Positions 23,115-31,862 of a stretch of 39,703 bases of DNA are shown here, one piece after another. The translations under genes and the position numbers were made by a program. The stretch is from the NCBI GenBank assembly GCA_034716535.1, contig JAYEJW010000147.1:1-39703 (forward strand). Direction: 5' to 3'. Numbering within the stretch: the first letter of the stretch is position 1; every line of letters starts with the position of its first letter. The notes under the pieces were generated by a model. The model searched no databases. It was not told the DNA's origin and worked only from the letters and a program-made list of their open reading frames with translations. The stretch is from JAYEJW01 sp034716535. GTDB taxonomy: Bacteria; Pseudomonadota; Gammaproteobacteria; Chromatiales; Chromatiaceae.

Positions 23115-25487
23115 TCACACCTTCTGTACCGTCACGGGGCCGATCTGCTCGCCCAGGGTCTCGCTGCCGACGACCCCGGCGGGAATGCGCGCGCAACCCG
23201 CGGGCACAGCGTCATCCAGGGCCACTTGTGTCTGCACCACGGCACCGTTCTGCCGTACCTCTACGGCGTCCCCGCCGGCGAGTCCAAGACCCTCGGCCTC
23301 CTCCGGGTTCAGGAAGATGCCGAACACACGGGAGCTAGGGGTTCGCTGGAGGGCCGGCGCCCTGCGAACCAGAGAGTCGATGGCGTAGATGGGCACGTTG
23401 CCGACGCGGAACAGACCGTCACCGCCCGCCTTCGCCTCGACCTTGAGGTCGCCTCGGGGGTTGTTGTCCGGCTTGGCGCCCTCGCACAGGGCGCGCAGCT
23501 CCTCGCGCACTTGGGCCGAATCGCGTTGCTCGAAGCCTTCCAGGTCGAGCAGGTTTCCCAGCACCCGCAGTAGCTTCCACCCCGGTCGCGCCTCTCCCGG
23601 CGGCGGCACCGCACCGCGAAAGCTCTGCCAGGTCGCGTCCGCGTTGATGAAGGTACCGGAGGTCTCGGCAAAGCCCGCGATGGGCAGCATGACATCCGCC
23701 ACCGCCTCAAGCGAGGGGCTGCGGTGGGCGGTGCAGGCCACCACGGAATCGGCCTGATTCAGGGCCTTCGCGGCGCCGGCCGGATTGCCTAGGTCGTAGC
23801 CGGGCTCCAGGCCCCACAACAGATAGGTCTTACGGGGTTGATCCAGCATCGCCGCGGACGACAAGCCCGCGGGCTCCGCGGGCCGAGCACCGGGGGCGAC
23901 ATGCGGCAGCGCGCCGGAGACGAAGGCCCCAACGCTGTTGGCGGCTGCAGGCAGGTAACCCACGCGAGCCTTCGTTGCATCGGCGATCACGTAGGCCAGG
24001 GCCTTGAGGAGCGTGTAATCGGGGTGCGCCGCCGCGAGCCCCCCGAGCAGGATGACGCCGCCGTAGGCCTTTCCGGCCTCCTTCAGACGCTCTGCCGTCT
24101 CGGTGTGGTGCGCCTCGGGCGTGGCGTCGGCGATCAGGTCCTTGACGGGTCCGGAGCCGCGTTTGCGCAGGGCCTTGGCAATGGCCGCAAGGTCCTTGAG
24201 CATGCCCGCCGGCGTGTCGACGAACTGGCTGCTGGGGAAGGTCAGGGCCAGACCCATGGGGTTGACCAGGGCAACATGGGCACCCTTCGACGCCGCCTTG
24301 CGGATGCGGTGCGCCAGCAGGGGCTGCTCCTGGCGGATGTCCGTACCGATCAGAAGGATGCCTTCCTGGGTCTCCAGCTCGGCGATGGGTACCCCGAGCC
24401 AGGGCAAGGGGGGATCGGCCGCATCGCCGCGGAAGTCCTGTTGGCGCAGTCGGGTGTCGATGTTTGCGCTTCCCAGTCCGCGCATGAGCTTCTGGGCCAG
24501 ATACATCTCTTCCAGCGTCGCGTTCGGCGCAATGAGGGCGCCCAACTGCTCACCGCCATTCGCCTTGAGCGTTTCCGCGGCCAGGATCAGGGCCTCCTGC
24601 CACTGCACCGCCCGCCATTCGCCATCCTTCTTGACCATGGGCTGGAGCAACCGGTCGGGGGCCATGAGGCCCTCATAGCTGAAACGGTCGCGGTCGGAGA
24701 GCCAGGTCTCGTTCACCGCCTCGTTGTCCTTGGGATGCACCCGCATCACTCGGCCGTCGCGGATGTGGAAGTGAATGTTGGAGCCCACCGCGTCGTGCGG
24801 AGCGATGCCGTCCGCCTGGGTCAGCTCCCAGGCGCGCGCCTTGAAACGGAATGGCTTGGACGTCAGGGCGCCCACCGGACAGAGGTCGATGATGTTGCCC
24901 GAGAGCTCATGGGCAACCGTGTGCTCGACATAGGTTCCGATGCGCATATCCTCGCCGCGGCCGGTGACGCCGAGCTCGCGGATGCCCGCGATCTCCGCGC
25001 CGAAGCGCACGCAACGGGTGCAGTGGATGCAGCGGGTCATGTCGGTGGCGATCAGCGGACCCAGGTCCTCGTCCCGCACGACCCGCTTGCCCTCACTGTA
25101 GCGGGAGACGTCCCCGCCGTAGCCCATGGCCACGTCCTGCAGCTCACACTCCCCGCCCTGGTCGCAAATGGGGCAGTCGAGCGGGTGGTTGATGAGCAGG
25201 AACTCCATGGTGCCCGTCTGGGCCTCCAGCGCCTTGGGCGAGCGGGTCAGCACCTTCATGCCATCGCCCACCGGCGTGGCGCAGGCGGGGACAGGCTTGG
25301 GGAACGGACGCCCGCCCTGCTCCGCCTCCACCAGGCACATGCGGCAGTTGGCGGCGATGGAGAGCTTCTTGTGGTAGCAGAAACGGGGGATATCGACGCC
25401 CTCGCGGTCGGCGACCTCGATGATCATCTCCCCCGGCACGGCCTCGCAGCTGCGGCCGTCGATTTCGATGGTGACCTTGTCCGTCAT
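23115..25487 (-). CDS. nuoG: NADH-quinone oxidoreductase subunit G (Fe-S subunit)
   Basis: This 790-residue peripheral-arm subunit starts with a 2Fe-2S ferredoxin domain (Cys37, 48, 51, 69). Next comes the His-Cys3 4Fe-4S site (His101, Cys105, 108, 114; CPICDQGGEC) and a further 4Fe-4S site (Cys153, 156, 159, 203; CIHCTRCVRF and CPVGAL). The rest is a molybdopterin-oxidoreductase-like domain without a catalytic role in this family. The extra N7-type cluster cysteines of long NuoG forms (CxxCxxxC after ~residue 225) are not seen. It is intermediate in length between mitochondrial-type and E. coli-type NuoG. It is part of the electron chain from NuoF to NuoI. Confidence 0.97.
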   Translation of the reverse strand: MTDKVTIEIDGRSCEAVPGEMIIEVADREGVDIPRFCYHKKLSIAANCRMCLVEAEQGGRPFPKPVPACATPVGDGMKVLTRSPKALEAQTGTMEFLLINHPLDCPICDQGGECELQDVAMGYGGDVSRYSEGKRVVRDEDLGPLIATDMTRCIHCTRCVRFGAEIAGIRELGVTGRGEDMRIGTYVEHTVAHELSGNIIDLCPVGALTSKPFRFKARAWELTQADGIAPHDAVGSNIHFHIRDGRVMRVHPKDNEAVNETWLSDRDRFSYEGLMAPDRLLQPMVKKDGEWRAVQWQEALILAAETLKANGGEQLGALIAPNATLEEMYLAQKLMRGLGSANIDTRLRQQDFRGDAADPPLPWLGVPIAELETQEGILLIGTDIRQEQPLLAHRIRKAASKGAHVALVNPMGLALTFPSSQFVDTPAGMLKDLAAIAKALRKRGSGPVKDLIADATPEAHHTETAERLKEAGKAYGGVILLGGLAAAHPDYTLLKALAYVIADATKARVGYLPAAANSVGAFVSGALPHVAPGARPAEPAGLSSAAMLDQPRKTYLLWGLEPGYDLGNPAGAAKALNQADSVVACTAHRSPSLEAVADVMLPIAGFAETSGTFINADATWQSFRGAVPPPGEARPGWKLLRVLGNLLDLEGFEQRDSAQVREELRALCEGAKPDNNPRGDLKVEAKAGGDGLFRVGNVPIYAIDSLVRRAPALQRTPSSRVFGIFLNPEEAEGLGLAGGDAVEVRQNGAVVQTQVALDDAVPAGCARIPAGVVGSETLGEQIGPVTVQKV

Positions 25488-25516
25488 CTCGGTGTCTCTT
25501 TCGGGAACCCTTACAG

Positions 25517-26800
25517 CTAGGCCGCCTCGACCATGCTCTTACCGTGCTCGATGAGGTACTCGAACTCCTGGCGGTAGTGCATGATGAAGCTCTGCACCGG
25601 CATGGCGGCGGCATCGCCCAGGGCGCAGATGGTGCGCCCGCCGATGCGCTCCGCGACCCCGTCCAACAGGTCCAGGTCCCCCGGGCGGCCCTGTCCGTGC
25701 AGGATGCGATGCAGCACGCGTGAGAGCCAGCCGGTTCCCTCGCGGCAGGGGGTACACTGGCCGCAAGACTCGGCCGCATAGAAGTGGGACAGATTGGCGA
25801 GCACCTTGACCATGCAGGTCCCCTCGGCGATCACGATCACCGCGCCGGAGCCCAGCATGGACCCCGCCTTGGCGATGGAGTCGTAGTCCATGTCCGTCTG
25901 CATCATGATCTCCCCCGGCACCACGGGCACCGAGGAGCCGCCGGGGATCACCGCTTTGAGCTTCCTGCCATCCTTCACGCCCCCGGCCATCTCCAGCAGG
26001 TCCTTGAACGGCGTGCCGAGCGGAACCTCGAAGTTGTTGGGCTCGTTGACGTGCCCGCTCACGGAGAACAGCTTGGGACCGCCGTTGTTGGGCCGTCCCT
26101 GCTCCAGGAACCACTGACCGCCCTTCTCCAGGATCACCGGGACAGAGGCCAGGGACTCGGTGTTGTTGATGGTTGTGGGCTTACCGTACAGACCAGCCTG
26201 GGCCGGAAACGGCGGCTTGTACCGAGGCTGTCCTTTCTTGCCCTCGATGGATTCCAGCAGCGCCGTCTCCTCACCGCAGATGTAGGCACCGGCGCCCATG
26301 TGGGTGTAGAGATCGAAATCGATACCGGAGCCCTTGACATCCTTGCCGATCAGCCCCTCTTCGTAGGCCTCTTTCACCGCCCCCTCGAAGCGCTCGGCGG
26401 GCTCGAAGAACTCGCCGCGGATATAGTTGTAACCGACCGTGGCGCCGATGCAGTAGCCGGCGATGGCCATACCCTCGACGAGCTGGTGGGGATTGAAGCG
26501 CAGAATGTCCCGATCCTTGCAGGTGCCCGGCTCGCCCTCGTCGGAGTTGCAGACGATGTACTTCTGGCCCGGGGCGGTGCGGGGCATGAAGCTCCACTTG
26601 AGCCCGGTGGGGAAACCTGCACCGCCGCGCCCGCGCAGCGAGGAGAGCTTGAGCTCCTCGATAATGTCTTTGGGATCGGGCCTGTCCTTGAGGATGCGCT
26701 CCCACTGCACATAACCGCCGACGCTGCGGTAGGCCTCGAGCGACCAGGGCTGGTCGAGGTGCAGGGTACGGAAGCAGACCGTGTTCTGGTTCTGGACCAT
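25517..26800 (-). CDS. nuoF: NADH-quinone oxidoreductase subunit F (NADH/FMN-binding)
   Basis: This 427-residue subunit oxidises NADH through FMN. The nucleotide-binding loop GRGGAGFPTG is at residues 57-66, the FMN region has CNSDEGEPGTCKDRD and the YIRGEF block, and the 4Fe-4S ligands are Cys346, 349, 352 (SCGQCTPCREG) and Cys392. The length is standard. It starts 4 bases after the nuoE stop; nuoG follows after 29 bases. Confidence 0.97.
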   Translation of the reverse strand: MVQNQNTVCFRTLHLDQPWSLEAYRSVGGYVQWERILKDRPDPKDIIEELKLSSLRGRGGAGFPTGLKWSFMPRTAPGQKYIVCNSDEGEPGTCKDRDILRFNPHQLVEGMAIAGYCIGATVGYNYIRGEFFEPAERFEGAVKEAYEEGLIGKDVKGSGIDFDLYTHMGAGAYICGEETALLESIEGKKGQPRYKPPFPAQAGLYGKPTTINNTESLASVPVILEKGGQWFLEQGRPNNGGPKLFSVSGHVNEPNNFEVPLGTPFKDLLEMAGGVKDGRKLKAVIPGGSSVPVVPGEIMMQTDMDYDSIAKAGSMLGSGAVIVIAEGTCMVKVLANLSHFYAAESCGQCTPCREGTGWLSRVLHRILHGQGRPGDLDLLDGVAERIGGRTICALGDAAAMPVQSFIMHYRQEFEYLIEHGKSMVEAA

Positions 26801-26804
26801 GATC

Positions 26805-27335
26805 TCACTCCAGCTCGTCGATCAGTTTGTCCAGGACATCGAAAGACGGTTTCTCGTGGTAGGTCTTGCCGATCAGCACGGCCGGCGCATCCTTGCAGGC
26901 GCCCAGGCACTCGACCTCCTTCAAGGTGAACTTGCCGTCGGGAGTCGTCTCACCGGGACGCACGCCGTACTTCTTCTCCACGTGCTCCATGAGCTCCTCA
27001 GAGCCGCACAGCAGGCAGGAGACGCTGTTGCAGACACAGACCTTGTGCCTGCCCACGGACTCCAGGTCGTACATGCCGTAGAAGGTCGCCGCCTCGTAGA
27101 CTGCAACCGGTGGCATGTCGAGGTAGGTGGCCACGTCGTCCATGAGCTCCCGGGTCAGCCAACCGCCGTTCGCCTCCTGAACGACGGTCAGGGCGGGCAT
27201 GACCGCCGACTGCTTCCAGCCGTCCGGGTACTTCTCGATCATCCGGTCGATTTCCGAACGGGTCTCCGGCGTGAACAGGGTTTCTTTAAGGTGCGGCTCC
27301 GCCGCGACCGTCAGCGGTGCGCTTCTGAAGCTCAT
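26805..27335 (-). CDS. nuoE: NADH-quinone oxidoreductase subunit E (2Fe-2S)
   Basis: This 176-residue thioredoxin-like subunit carries cluster N1a. The four ligands are Cys102, Cys107 (VCNSVSC), Cys143 and Cys147 (ECLGAC). The helical N-terminal part has the family block PALTVVQEANGGWL and YEAATFYGMY. Its ATG shares one base with the nuoD stop (TGATG), indicating tight coupling. Confidence 0.97.
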   Translation of the reverse strand: MSFRSAPLTVAAEPHLKETLFTPETRSEIDRMIEKYPDGWKQSAVMPALTVVQEANGGWLTRELMDDVATYLDMPPVAVYEAATFYGMYDLESVGRHKVCVCNSVSCLLCGSEELMEHVEKKYGVRPGETTPDGKFTLKEVECLGACKDAPAVLIGKTYHEKPSFDVLDKLIDELE

Positions 27336-28594
27336 CAGCGGTCGATCTCCCCAAACACGATGTCCATGGTGCCGATGATGGCCACCACGTCCGCCAGCAT
27401 GTGACCCTTGGACATCTCGTCCATGGCCGCCATGTGGGCGAAGCCCGGCGCACGAACCTTCAGCCGGTAAGGCTTGTTGGCGCCGTCCGAGATGATGTAG
27501 CAGCCGAACTCCCCTTTCGGCGCCTCCACCGCAGCGTAGACCTCGCCGGGCGGCGGGCAGTAGCCCTCGGTGAAGAGCTTGAAGTGATGGATCAGGGCTT
27601 CCATGTCGTCCTTCATCTCCGAGCGCGGCGGCGGCGCGATCTTGTGATCATCGATCATCACCGGGCCGGGGTTCGCGCGCAGCCAGTCCACGCACTGCTT
27701 GATGATGCGGTTGCACTGACGCAGCTCCTCGATCCGTACCAGATAACGGTCGTAGCAGTCGCCGTTCTGGCCGACCGGGATGTCGAAGTCCATCTTGTCG
27801 TATGCGGCGTAGGGCTGCTTCTTGCGCAGGTCCCAGGCGATACCGGAGCCGCGCAACATGGGCCCGGTGAAACCGAGCTGCAGGGCACGCTCGGGAGAGA
27901 CGACGCCGATACCGACCGTGCGCTGCTTCCAGATCCGGTTGTCTGTCAGCAGGGTCTCGTACTCGTCGATGTAGGTGGGGAAGCGCTCGGTGAAGTCCTC
28001 GATGAAATCGAGCAGCGAGCCCTGCCGGGCACGGTTGCGGCGCGCGAAGTCCGCCTCACTGTGCCACTTGGTGGCGGCCTCCGCATAGCGCGGCATCCGG
28101 TCGGGCAGGTCCCGATACACGCCGCCCGGTCGGTAATAGGTGGCGTGCAGGCGGGCGCCAGAGACCGCCTCGTAGCAGTCCATGAGGTCCTCACGCTCCC
28201 GGAAACAGTAGAGGAACATGGTCATGGCGCCCACGTCCAGCGCATGGGACCCCAGCCACAGCATGTGGTTGAGGATGCGCGTGATCTCGTCGAACATCGT
28301 GCGGATGTACTGGGCGCGCTCCGGCACCTCGACACCGAGCAGCTTCTCGATCGCCCGCACATAGCCGTGTTCGCTGCACATCATGGACACGTAGTCGAGG
28401 CGGTCCATGTAGCCGATGCTCTGGTTGTAGGGCTTGCTCTCGGCGAGCTTCTCGGTCCCCCGGTGCAGCAGGCCGATGTGGGGATCGGCCCGCTCGATCA
28501 CCTCGCCGTCCATCTCCAGGACCAGGCGCAGCACGCCGTGGGCGGCCGGGTGCTGGGGGCCGAAGTTCAGGGTGTAGTTGCGAATCTCAGGCAT
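27335..28594 (-). CDS. nuoD: NADH-quinone oxidoreductase subunit D (49-kDa type)
   Basis: This 419-residue subunit forms the quinone-binding pocket with NuoB. It starts with MPEIRNYTLNFGPQHPAAHG, which contains the conserved HPAAHG loop of the quinone site. Later blocks are LHRGTEKLAE, DYVSMMCSEHGY, PGGVYRDLP, GSGIAWDLRK and GECGxYxxSDG-like PKGEFGCYIISDG. It is not fused to nuoC; the two frames overlap by 8 bases. The end MDIVFGEIDR is typical of the proteobacterial form. Confidence 0.98.
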   Translation of the reverse strand: MPEIRNYTLNFGPQHPAAHGVLRLVLEMDGEVIERADPHIGLLHRGTEKLAESKPYNQSIGYMDRLDYVSMMCSEHGYVRAIEKLLGVEVPERAQYIRTMFDEITRILNHMLWLGSHALDVGAMTMFLYCFREREDLMDCYEAVSGARLHATYYRPGGVYRDLPDRMPRYAEAATKWHSEADFARRNRARQGSLLDFIEDFTERFPTYIDEYETLLTDNRIWKQRTVGIGVVSPERALQLGFTGPMLRGSGIAWDLRKKQPYAAYDKMDFDIPVGQNGDCYDRYLVRIEELRQCNRIIKQCVDWLRANPGPVMIDDHKIAPPPRSEMKDDMEALIHHFKLFTEGYCPPPGEVYAAVEAPKGEFGCYIISDGANKPYRLKVRAPGFAHMAAMDEMSKGHMLADVVAIIGTMDIVFGEIDR

Positions 28595-29309
28595 CGGGGG
28601 CGTCCGTCTGCTCCGCAGGCTCTTTCTCGTAGCGGCTGTCGGCGCGAATCACCTTGGGCACCAGGGTGCGGGGCTCGATTTCCACCGGCTCGTATACCAC
28701 GCGTTGCTGCTTGGGGTCGTAGCGCATCTCGACCTGACCGATGAGGGGAAAGTCCTTGCGGAAAGGATGCCCCACGAACCCATAGTCGGTGAGGATGCGC
28801 CGCAGGTCCGGATGGCCGCGAAACAGGATGCCGTAGAGGTCGAATGCCTCGCGCTCGAACCAGTTGGCAGAGCTCCAGAGCGGGAGTACCGAATCCACCA
28901 TGGGCCGGGCCCCGCCCGCATAGACCCTCAGCCGCAGGCGGCGGTTGTGGGCAAGCGACAGCAAATGATAGACCACGGCGAAGCGCTGGGGATCGCTGTC
29001 GTCGGCGATCTCGAAGTCCCGCTCCACGCCACGACCAAAGCCGGTGACCGAGGCCTCCGCCGTCACCCATTCGGAGCGGCCAAAGGCAGCATAGTCCACG
29101 CCACAGACGTCGATGAGCTGCTCGAACCGGAAATCCTCGTGGTCGCGCAGGGTGGCGGCAACCTCGAGCAGCCGTTCGCGAGGGACGACGAGCGTCACCT
29201 CACCCGGCGCGGTCAGCGTCTCACAATCCAACCCGCCCACGTGCTGGGCGAGCGCATCGACGAGCGCGTCCAACCTGGCGTCGCCGGTTCTCGATTCCTG
29301 TTGTGACAT
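28587..29309 (-). CDS. nuoC: NADH-quinone oxidoreductase subunit C (30-kDa type)
   Basis: This 240-residue peripheral-arm subunit has the 30-kDa family signature ERExFDLYGIxFxGHPDLRR, seen here as EREAFDLYGILFRGHPDL and then RILTDYGFVGHPFRKDFPL. The C-terminal tail (~35 residues, RYEKEPAEQTDAPDA) is longer and more charged than in some relatives. It sits 13 bases after nuoB and overlaps nuoD by 8 bases. Confidence 0.97.
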   Translation of the reverse strand: MSQQESRTGDARLDALVDALAQHVGGLDCETLTAPGEVTLVVPRERLLEVAATLRDHEDFRFEQLIDVCGVDYAAFGRSEWVTAEASVTGFGRGVERDFEIADDSDPQRFAVVYHLLSLAHNRRLRLRVYAGGARPMVDSVLPLWSSANWFEREAFDLYGILFRGHPDLRRILTDYGFVGHPFRKDFPLIGQVEMRYDPKQQRVVYEPVEIEPRTLVPKVIRADSRYEKEPAEQTDAPDA

Positions 29310-29322
29310 GTCGGGTTACTAC

Positions 29323-29799
29323 TCAGCGGGCGATGGTGTTCGTGCGGCGAATCTTGTTCTGCAGCTGCAAAATACCGTACAGCAGCGCCTCCGCCGTGGG
29401 CGGACAACCGGGCACGTAGACGTCCACCGGCACGATGCGATCGCAACCGCGCACGACTGCATAGGAGTAATGGTAATAGCCGCCGCCGTTGGCGCAGGAG
29501 CCCATGGAGATGACCCAACGCGGCTCGGCCATCTGGTCGTAGACCTTGCGCAAGGCGGGCGCCATCTTGTTGACCAGGGTCCCTGCCACGATCATGACGT
29601 CGGACTGCCGCGGGCTGGGGCGGAAAATGATCCCGAAGCGGTCGAGATCGTAGCGGGCGGCCCCGGCTTGCATCATCTCGACGGCGCAGCAGGCCAGCCC
29701 GAAGGTCATGGGCCACAGCGAGCCGGTCCGCGCCCAGTTGATGAGCTTGTCGGCCGTCGTGGTGACCACTCCCTGCTCGAGGATGCCTTCAATGCCCAT
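29323..29799 (-). CDS. nuoB: NADH-quinone oxidoreductase subunit B (cluster N2)
   Basis: This 158-residue subunit holds the terminal 4Fe-4S cluster N2 that reduces quinone. The tandem cysteines Cys37-Cys38 (FGLACCAVEMM), Cys102 (MGSCANGGGYY) and Cys132 (VPGCPPT) are all present. The RPSPRQSDVMIVAGT block is typical. The length is standard. It lies 9 bases after nuoA. Confidence 0.98.
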   Translation of the reverse strand: MGIEGILEQGVVTTTADKLINWARTGSLWPMTFGLACCAVEMMQAGAARYDLDRFGIIFRPSPRQSDVMIVAGTLVNKMAPALRKVYDQMAEPRWVISMGSCANGGGYYHYSYAVVRGCDRIVPVDVYVPGCPPTAEALLYGILQLQNKIRRTNTIAR

Positions 29800-29808
29800 G
29801 ATATGCCG

Positions 29809-30165
29809 TCACTCCCATTCCAGTGCCCCCTTCTTCCACTCGTAGATGAAACCGACCACGAGAATGCCCAGGAAGATGACCATAGCGACAAAACCGACCA
29901 TTCCGAGCGAATCCAGAACGATAGCCCAGGGGAAAAGAAAGGCGATTTCCAGGTCGAAAATGATGAACAGGATGGCGACGAGATAGTAGCGCACGTCGAA
30001 CTTCATGCGCGCATTCTCGAAGGCACCGAAGCCACACTCGTAGGGTGAGTCTTTTTCCGCGTCTGGGCGGTGCTCACTGAGAAGAAAGCCGGCCGCGAGA
30101 GCACCGCCTCCCACCAAGACTCCAATGATCAGGAAGATCAGAATGGGCAGATAGTTTTCGAGCAA
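29809..30165 (-). CDS. nuoA: NADH-quinone oxidoreductase subunit A
   Basis: This 118-residue membrane protein has three helices and the conserved matrix-side loop DSPYECGFGAFENARMKFDV, whose cysteine belongs to the quinone-gate region. The start is TTG at 30165, placed a few bases after GGGGAGGGAT; no ATG fits the family N-terminus (LENYLPILIFLIIG). It is the first gene of the 14-gene operon, about 50 bases downstream of the promoter's -10. Confidence 0.96.
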   Translation of the reverse strand: MLENYLPILIFLIIGVLVGGGALAAGFLLSEHRPDAEKDSPYECGFGAFENARMKFDVRYYLVAILFIIFDLEIAFLFPWAIVLDSLGMVGFVAMVIFLGILVVGFIYEWKKGALEWE

Positions 30166-30217
30166 CTTATCCCTCCCCGCTGCAGGTCTTGTTATGTAGG
30201 TCGCGGTGTGCCGAAGG

Positions 30218-30247
30218 AGTCTATTTCAGATTACGCTAAACTGTCAA
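30218..30247 (-). promoter_or_regulatory. Sigma-70-type promoter of the nuo operon
   Basis: On the minus strand TTGACA (30247-30242, consensus -35) is followed after 18 bases by TAGACT (30223-30218, four of six for the -10). It lies between the upstream terminator and the nuoA start, and no better candidate is present. Confidence 0.75.
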
Positions 30248-30305
30248 GCTCGCGCACAGACAGGATTTCTCGAAATTTCAGCAGGTTAGATGCATTTTAG
30301 GCTGA

Positions 30306-30343
30306 CAAAAAAAAACGGTATACCGCTCGTAGCGGTATACCGT
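30306..30343 (-). terminator. Intrinsic terminator after tRNA-Leu
   Basis: ACGGTATACCGCT and AGCGGTATACCGT form a perfect 13-base stem with a 3-base loop, followed on the minus strand by nine T. It ends the tpiA-secG-tRNA-Leu transcript before the nuo promoter. Confidence 0.93.
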
Positions 30344-30350
30344 CTTCGAT

Positions 30351-30435
30351 TGGTGCCGACGGCCGGAGTCGAACCGGCACGGCTTGCGCCACTGCCCCCT
30401 CAAGACAGCGTGTCTACCAATTCCACCACGTCGGC
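30351..30435 (-). tRNA. tRNA-Leu (anticodon GAG)
   Basis: This 85-base class II tRNA has acceptor GCCGACG/CGTCGGC with encoded CCA, a D-arm GTGGAATTGGTAGAC, anticodon stem CTGTC/GGCAG with loop TTGAGGG (GAG at 30399-30401), a long variable arm and T-arm GGTTCGACTCC. It lies 16 bases after secG and is followed by a terminator, so it is likely processed from the secG transcript. Confidence 0.95.
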
Positions 30436-30451
30436 ATTGATCCGAAAGAAG

Positions 30452-30943
30452 TCATTCACTTGCGGGTAGTGGCACCTCTACCGGCACAGGGGTCGTTTCG
30501 GGCACCGGTACCGCTTCGGTCTGCTCCACGACCGGAACCGGCACCTCCGGCGCGGCCGCATCAGCAGGCACCGCTCGCCCCGGGACCGAGGGCACGTCGG
30601 TTCGCTCAGCCGCAGCGGGAGGCGCCGGGACGGCTAGCGTCTCTTCTTGCACCTCGACCGCCGCAGGCGCGGCCGGCACCTCGACGCCTTCCATGAGACC
30701 TTCAGGCTCTCCGACCTGTGCGGCGAAATAGGCCAGAGCCATGCTGGTGGCGAAAAAGAGAGCCGCCAGGAGCGCCGTCGTGCGGGACAGGAACGACCCG
30801 GACCCCCTGGCGCCGAACACCGTTGCCGAGGCGCCGCTGCCGAAGGCGGCCCCCGCATCCGCCCCTTTGCCGTGCTGCATCAGCACGAGGCCGACGAGCC
30901 CCAGGGCCAGAAAGAGATGGGAAACGGTCAGTATGGTTTGCAT
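30452..30943 (-). CDS. secG: Preprotein translocase subunit SecG with long acidic tail
   Basis: This 163-residue protein has two transmembrane helices (residues ~2-22 and ~54-74). Between them lies the SecG loop MQHGKGADAGAAFGSGASATVFGARG. It assists SecYE during SecA-driven export in the inner membrane. The tail after the second helix (~85 residues) is rich in Pro, Ala, Val and Glu (for example VPVPETTPVPVEVPLP), longer than in many relatives, and probably disordered. It sits 6 bases after tpiA, a common proteobacterial order, with tRNA-Leu downstream. Confidence 0.95.
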   Translation of the reverse strand: MQTILTVSHLFLALGLVGLVLMQHGKGADAGAAFGSGASATVFGARGSGSFLSRTTALLAALFFATSMALAYFAAQVGEPEGLMEGVEVPAAPAAVEVQEETLAVPAPPAAAERTDVPSVPGRAVPADAAAPEVPVPVVEQTEAVPVPETTPVPVEVPLPASE

Positions 30944-30949
30944 AGTGAA

Positions 30950-31711
30950 TCAGACGCTGGCATCCGCGGCCTTGCAGATGGCCAGAAAGTCACCGGGATT
31001 CAAGGCAGCGCCGCCGATGAGGCCCCCGTCGATGTCGGGCTTTGCCATCAGTTCCGCCGCATTTCCCGGCTTCATGCTGCCGCCGTAAAGAATCCGCAGG
31101 TTGTCCGCGACATCGATATCGTGCTGGGCAACGCGCTTGCGGATGAAGGCGTGCACGTCCTGGGCCTGCTCGGGGGTGGCGGTCACGCCGGTGCCGATGG
31201 CCCAGACGGGCTCGTAGGCGATCACGCCCTGGGCAAGGGCCGCGGCCCCTTCCAGATTGATGACCGCATCGACCTGCCGGGCAATCACCTCTTCGGTAAT
31301 GCCCTTCTCCCGCTCCTCCAGGGTCTCTCCGATGCAGAGGATCGGCTTCAGGCCGGCCGCACGGGACACTGCATACTTGCGCGCCACCAGCACGTCATCT
31401 TCGCCGTACAGGGTGCGGCGCTCGGAATGACCAACGATGACGTATGTGCAGCCGAAGTCCAATAACATGGAGGCTGCGACCTCGCCGGTGAAGGCGCCTG
31501 ACGTCTCCGTGGACAGATTTTGCCCCCCCCAGACAACGGCGGAGCCGGAGAGCTCGGCCTGCGTCAGGGGAATGAAAACATAGGTCGGACAGACGGCCAC
31601 CTCACACTTCGGCACCTCGCCGACTCCCGCCTTGACCCCGGCCAGAAGCGCCCGCACGCTTTCCAGGGACCCATTCATCTTCCAATTGCCCGCTACCAAA
31701 GGCTGACGCAT
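30950..31711 (-). CDS. tpiA: Triose-phosphate isomerase
   Basis: This 253-residue TIM barrel interconverts dihydroxyacetone phosphate and glyceraldehyde 3-phosphate in the cytoplasm. The active-site residues are Lys11 (GNWKMNG), His95 (IVGHSERR) and Glu167 (AYEPVWAIGTG). The phosphate loop YGGSMKPGNA is also present. The ATG at 31711 is chosen over an upstream-extended frame because it follows AAGGAGGTGGTT and gives the family N-terminus. Confidence 0.97.
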   Translation of the reverse strand: MRQPLVAGNWKMNGSLESVRALLAGVKAGVGEVPKCEVAVCPTYVFIPLTQAELSGSAVVWGGQNLSTETSGAFTGEVAASMLLDFGCTYVIVGHSERRTLYGEDDVLVARKYAVSRAAGLKPILCIGETLEEREKGITEEVIARQVDAVINLEGAAALAQGVIAYEPVWAIGTGVTATPEQAQDVHAFIRKRVAQHDIDVADNLRILYGGSMKPGNAAELMAKPDIDGGLIGGAALNPGDFLAICKAADASV

Positions 31712-31739
31712 AACCACCTCCTTCACCGAAGAGCCCGGT

Positions 31740-31768
31740 ACGATAGACCCTCGACCGCCGAAAATCAA
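31740..31768 (-). promoter_or_regulatory. Probable tpiA-secG promoter
   Basis: On the minus strand TTGATT (31768-31763), a 17-base spacer and TATCGT (31745-31740) fit sigma-70 elements. They lie about 30 bases before the tpiA start, in the divergent tpiA/smpB spacer. Confidence 0.6.
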
Positions 31769-31862
31769 CCGCCCGCAATCGCGAATCCGTCCCGCCGGGG
31801 ACCCTCGCCCGCCTTCAGCGGGGATTTGCACGGTGAGGTTTCGTTTGTTTTACACTCTCGCG

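Noticed and set aside
23838..25520. 560-codon plus-strand frame opposite nuoG
   Set aside because: Shadow of nuoG; Arg/Gly/Leu/Ala-rich composition and no recognisable domain.
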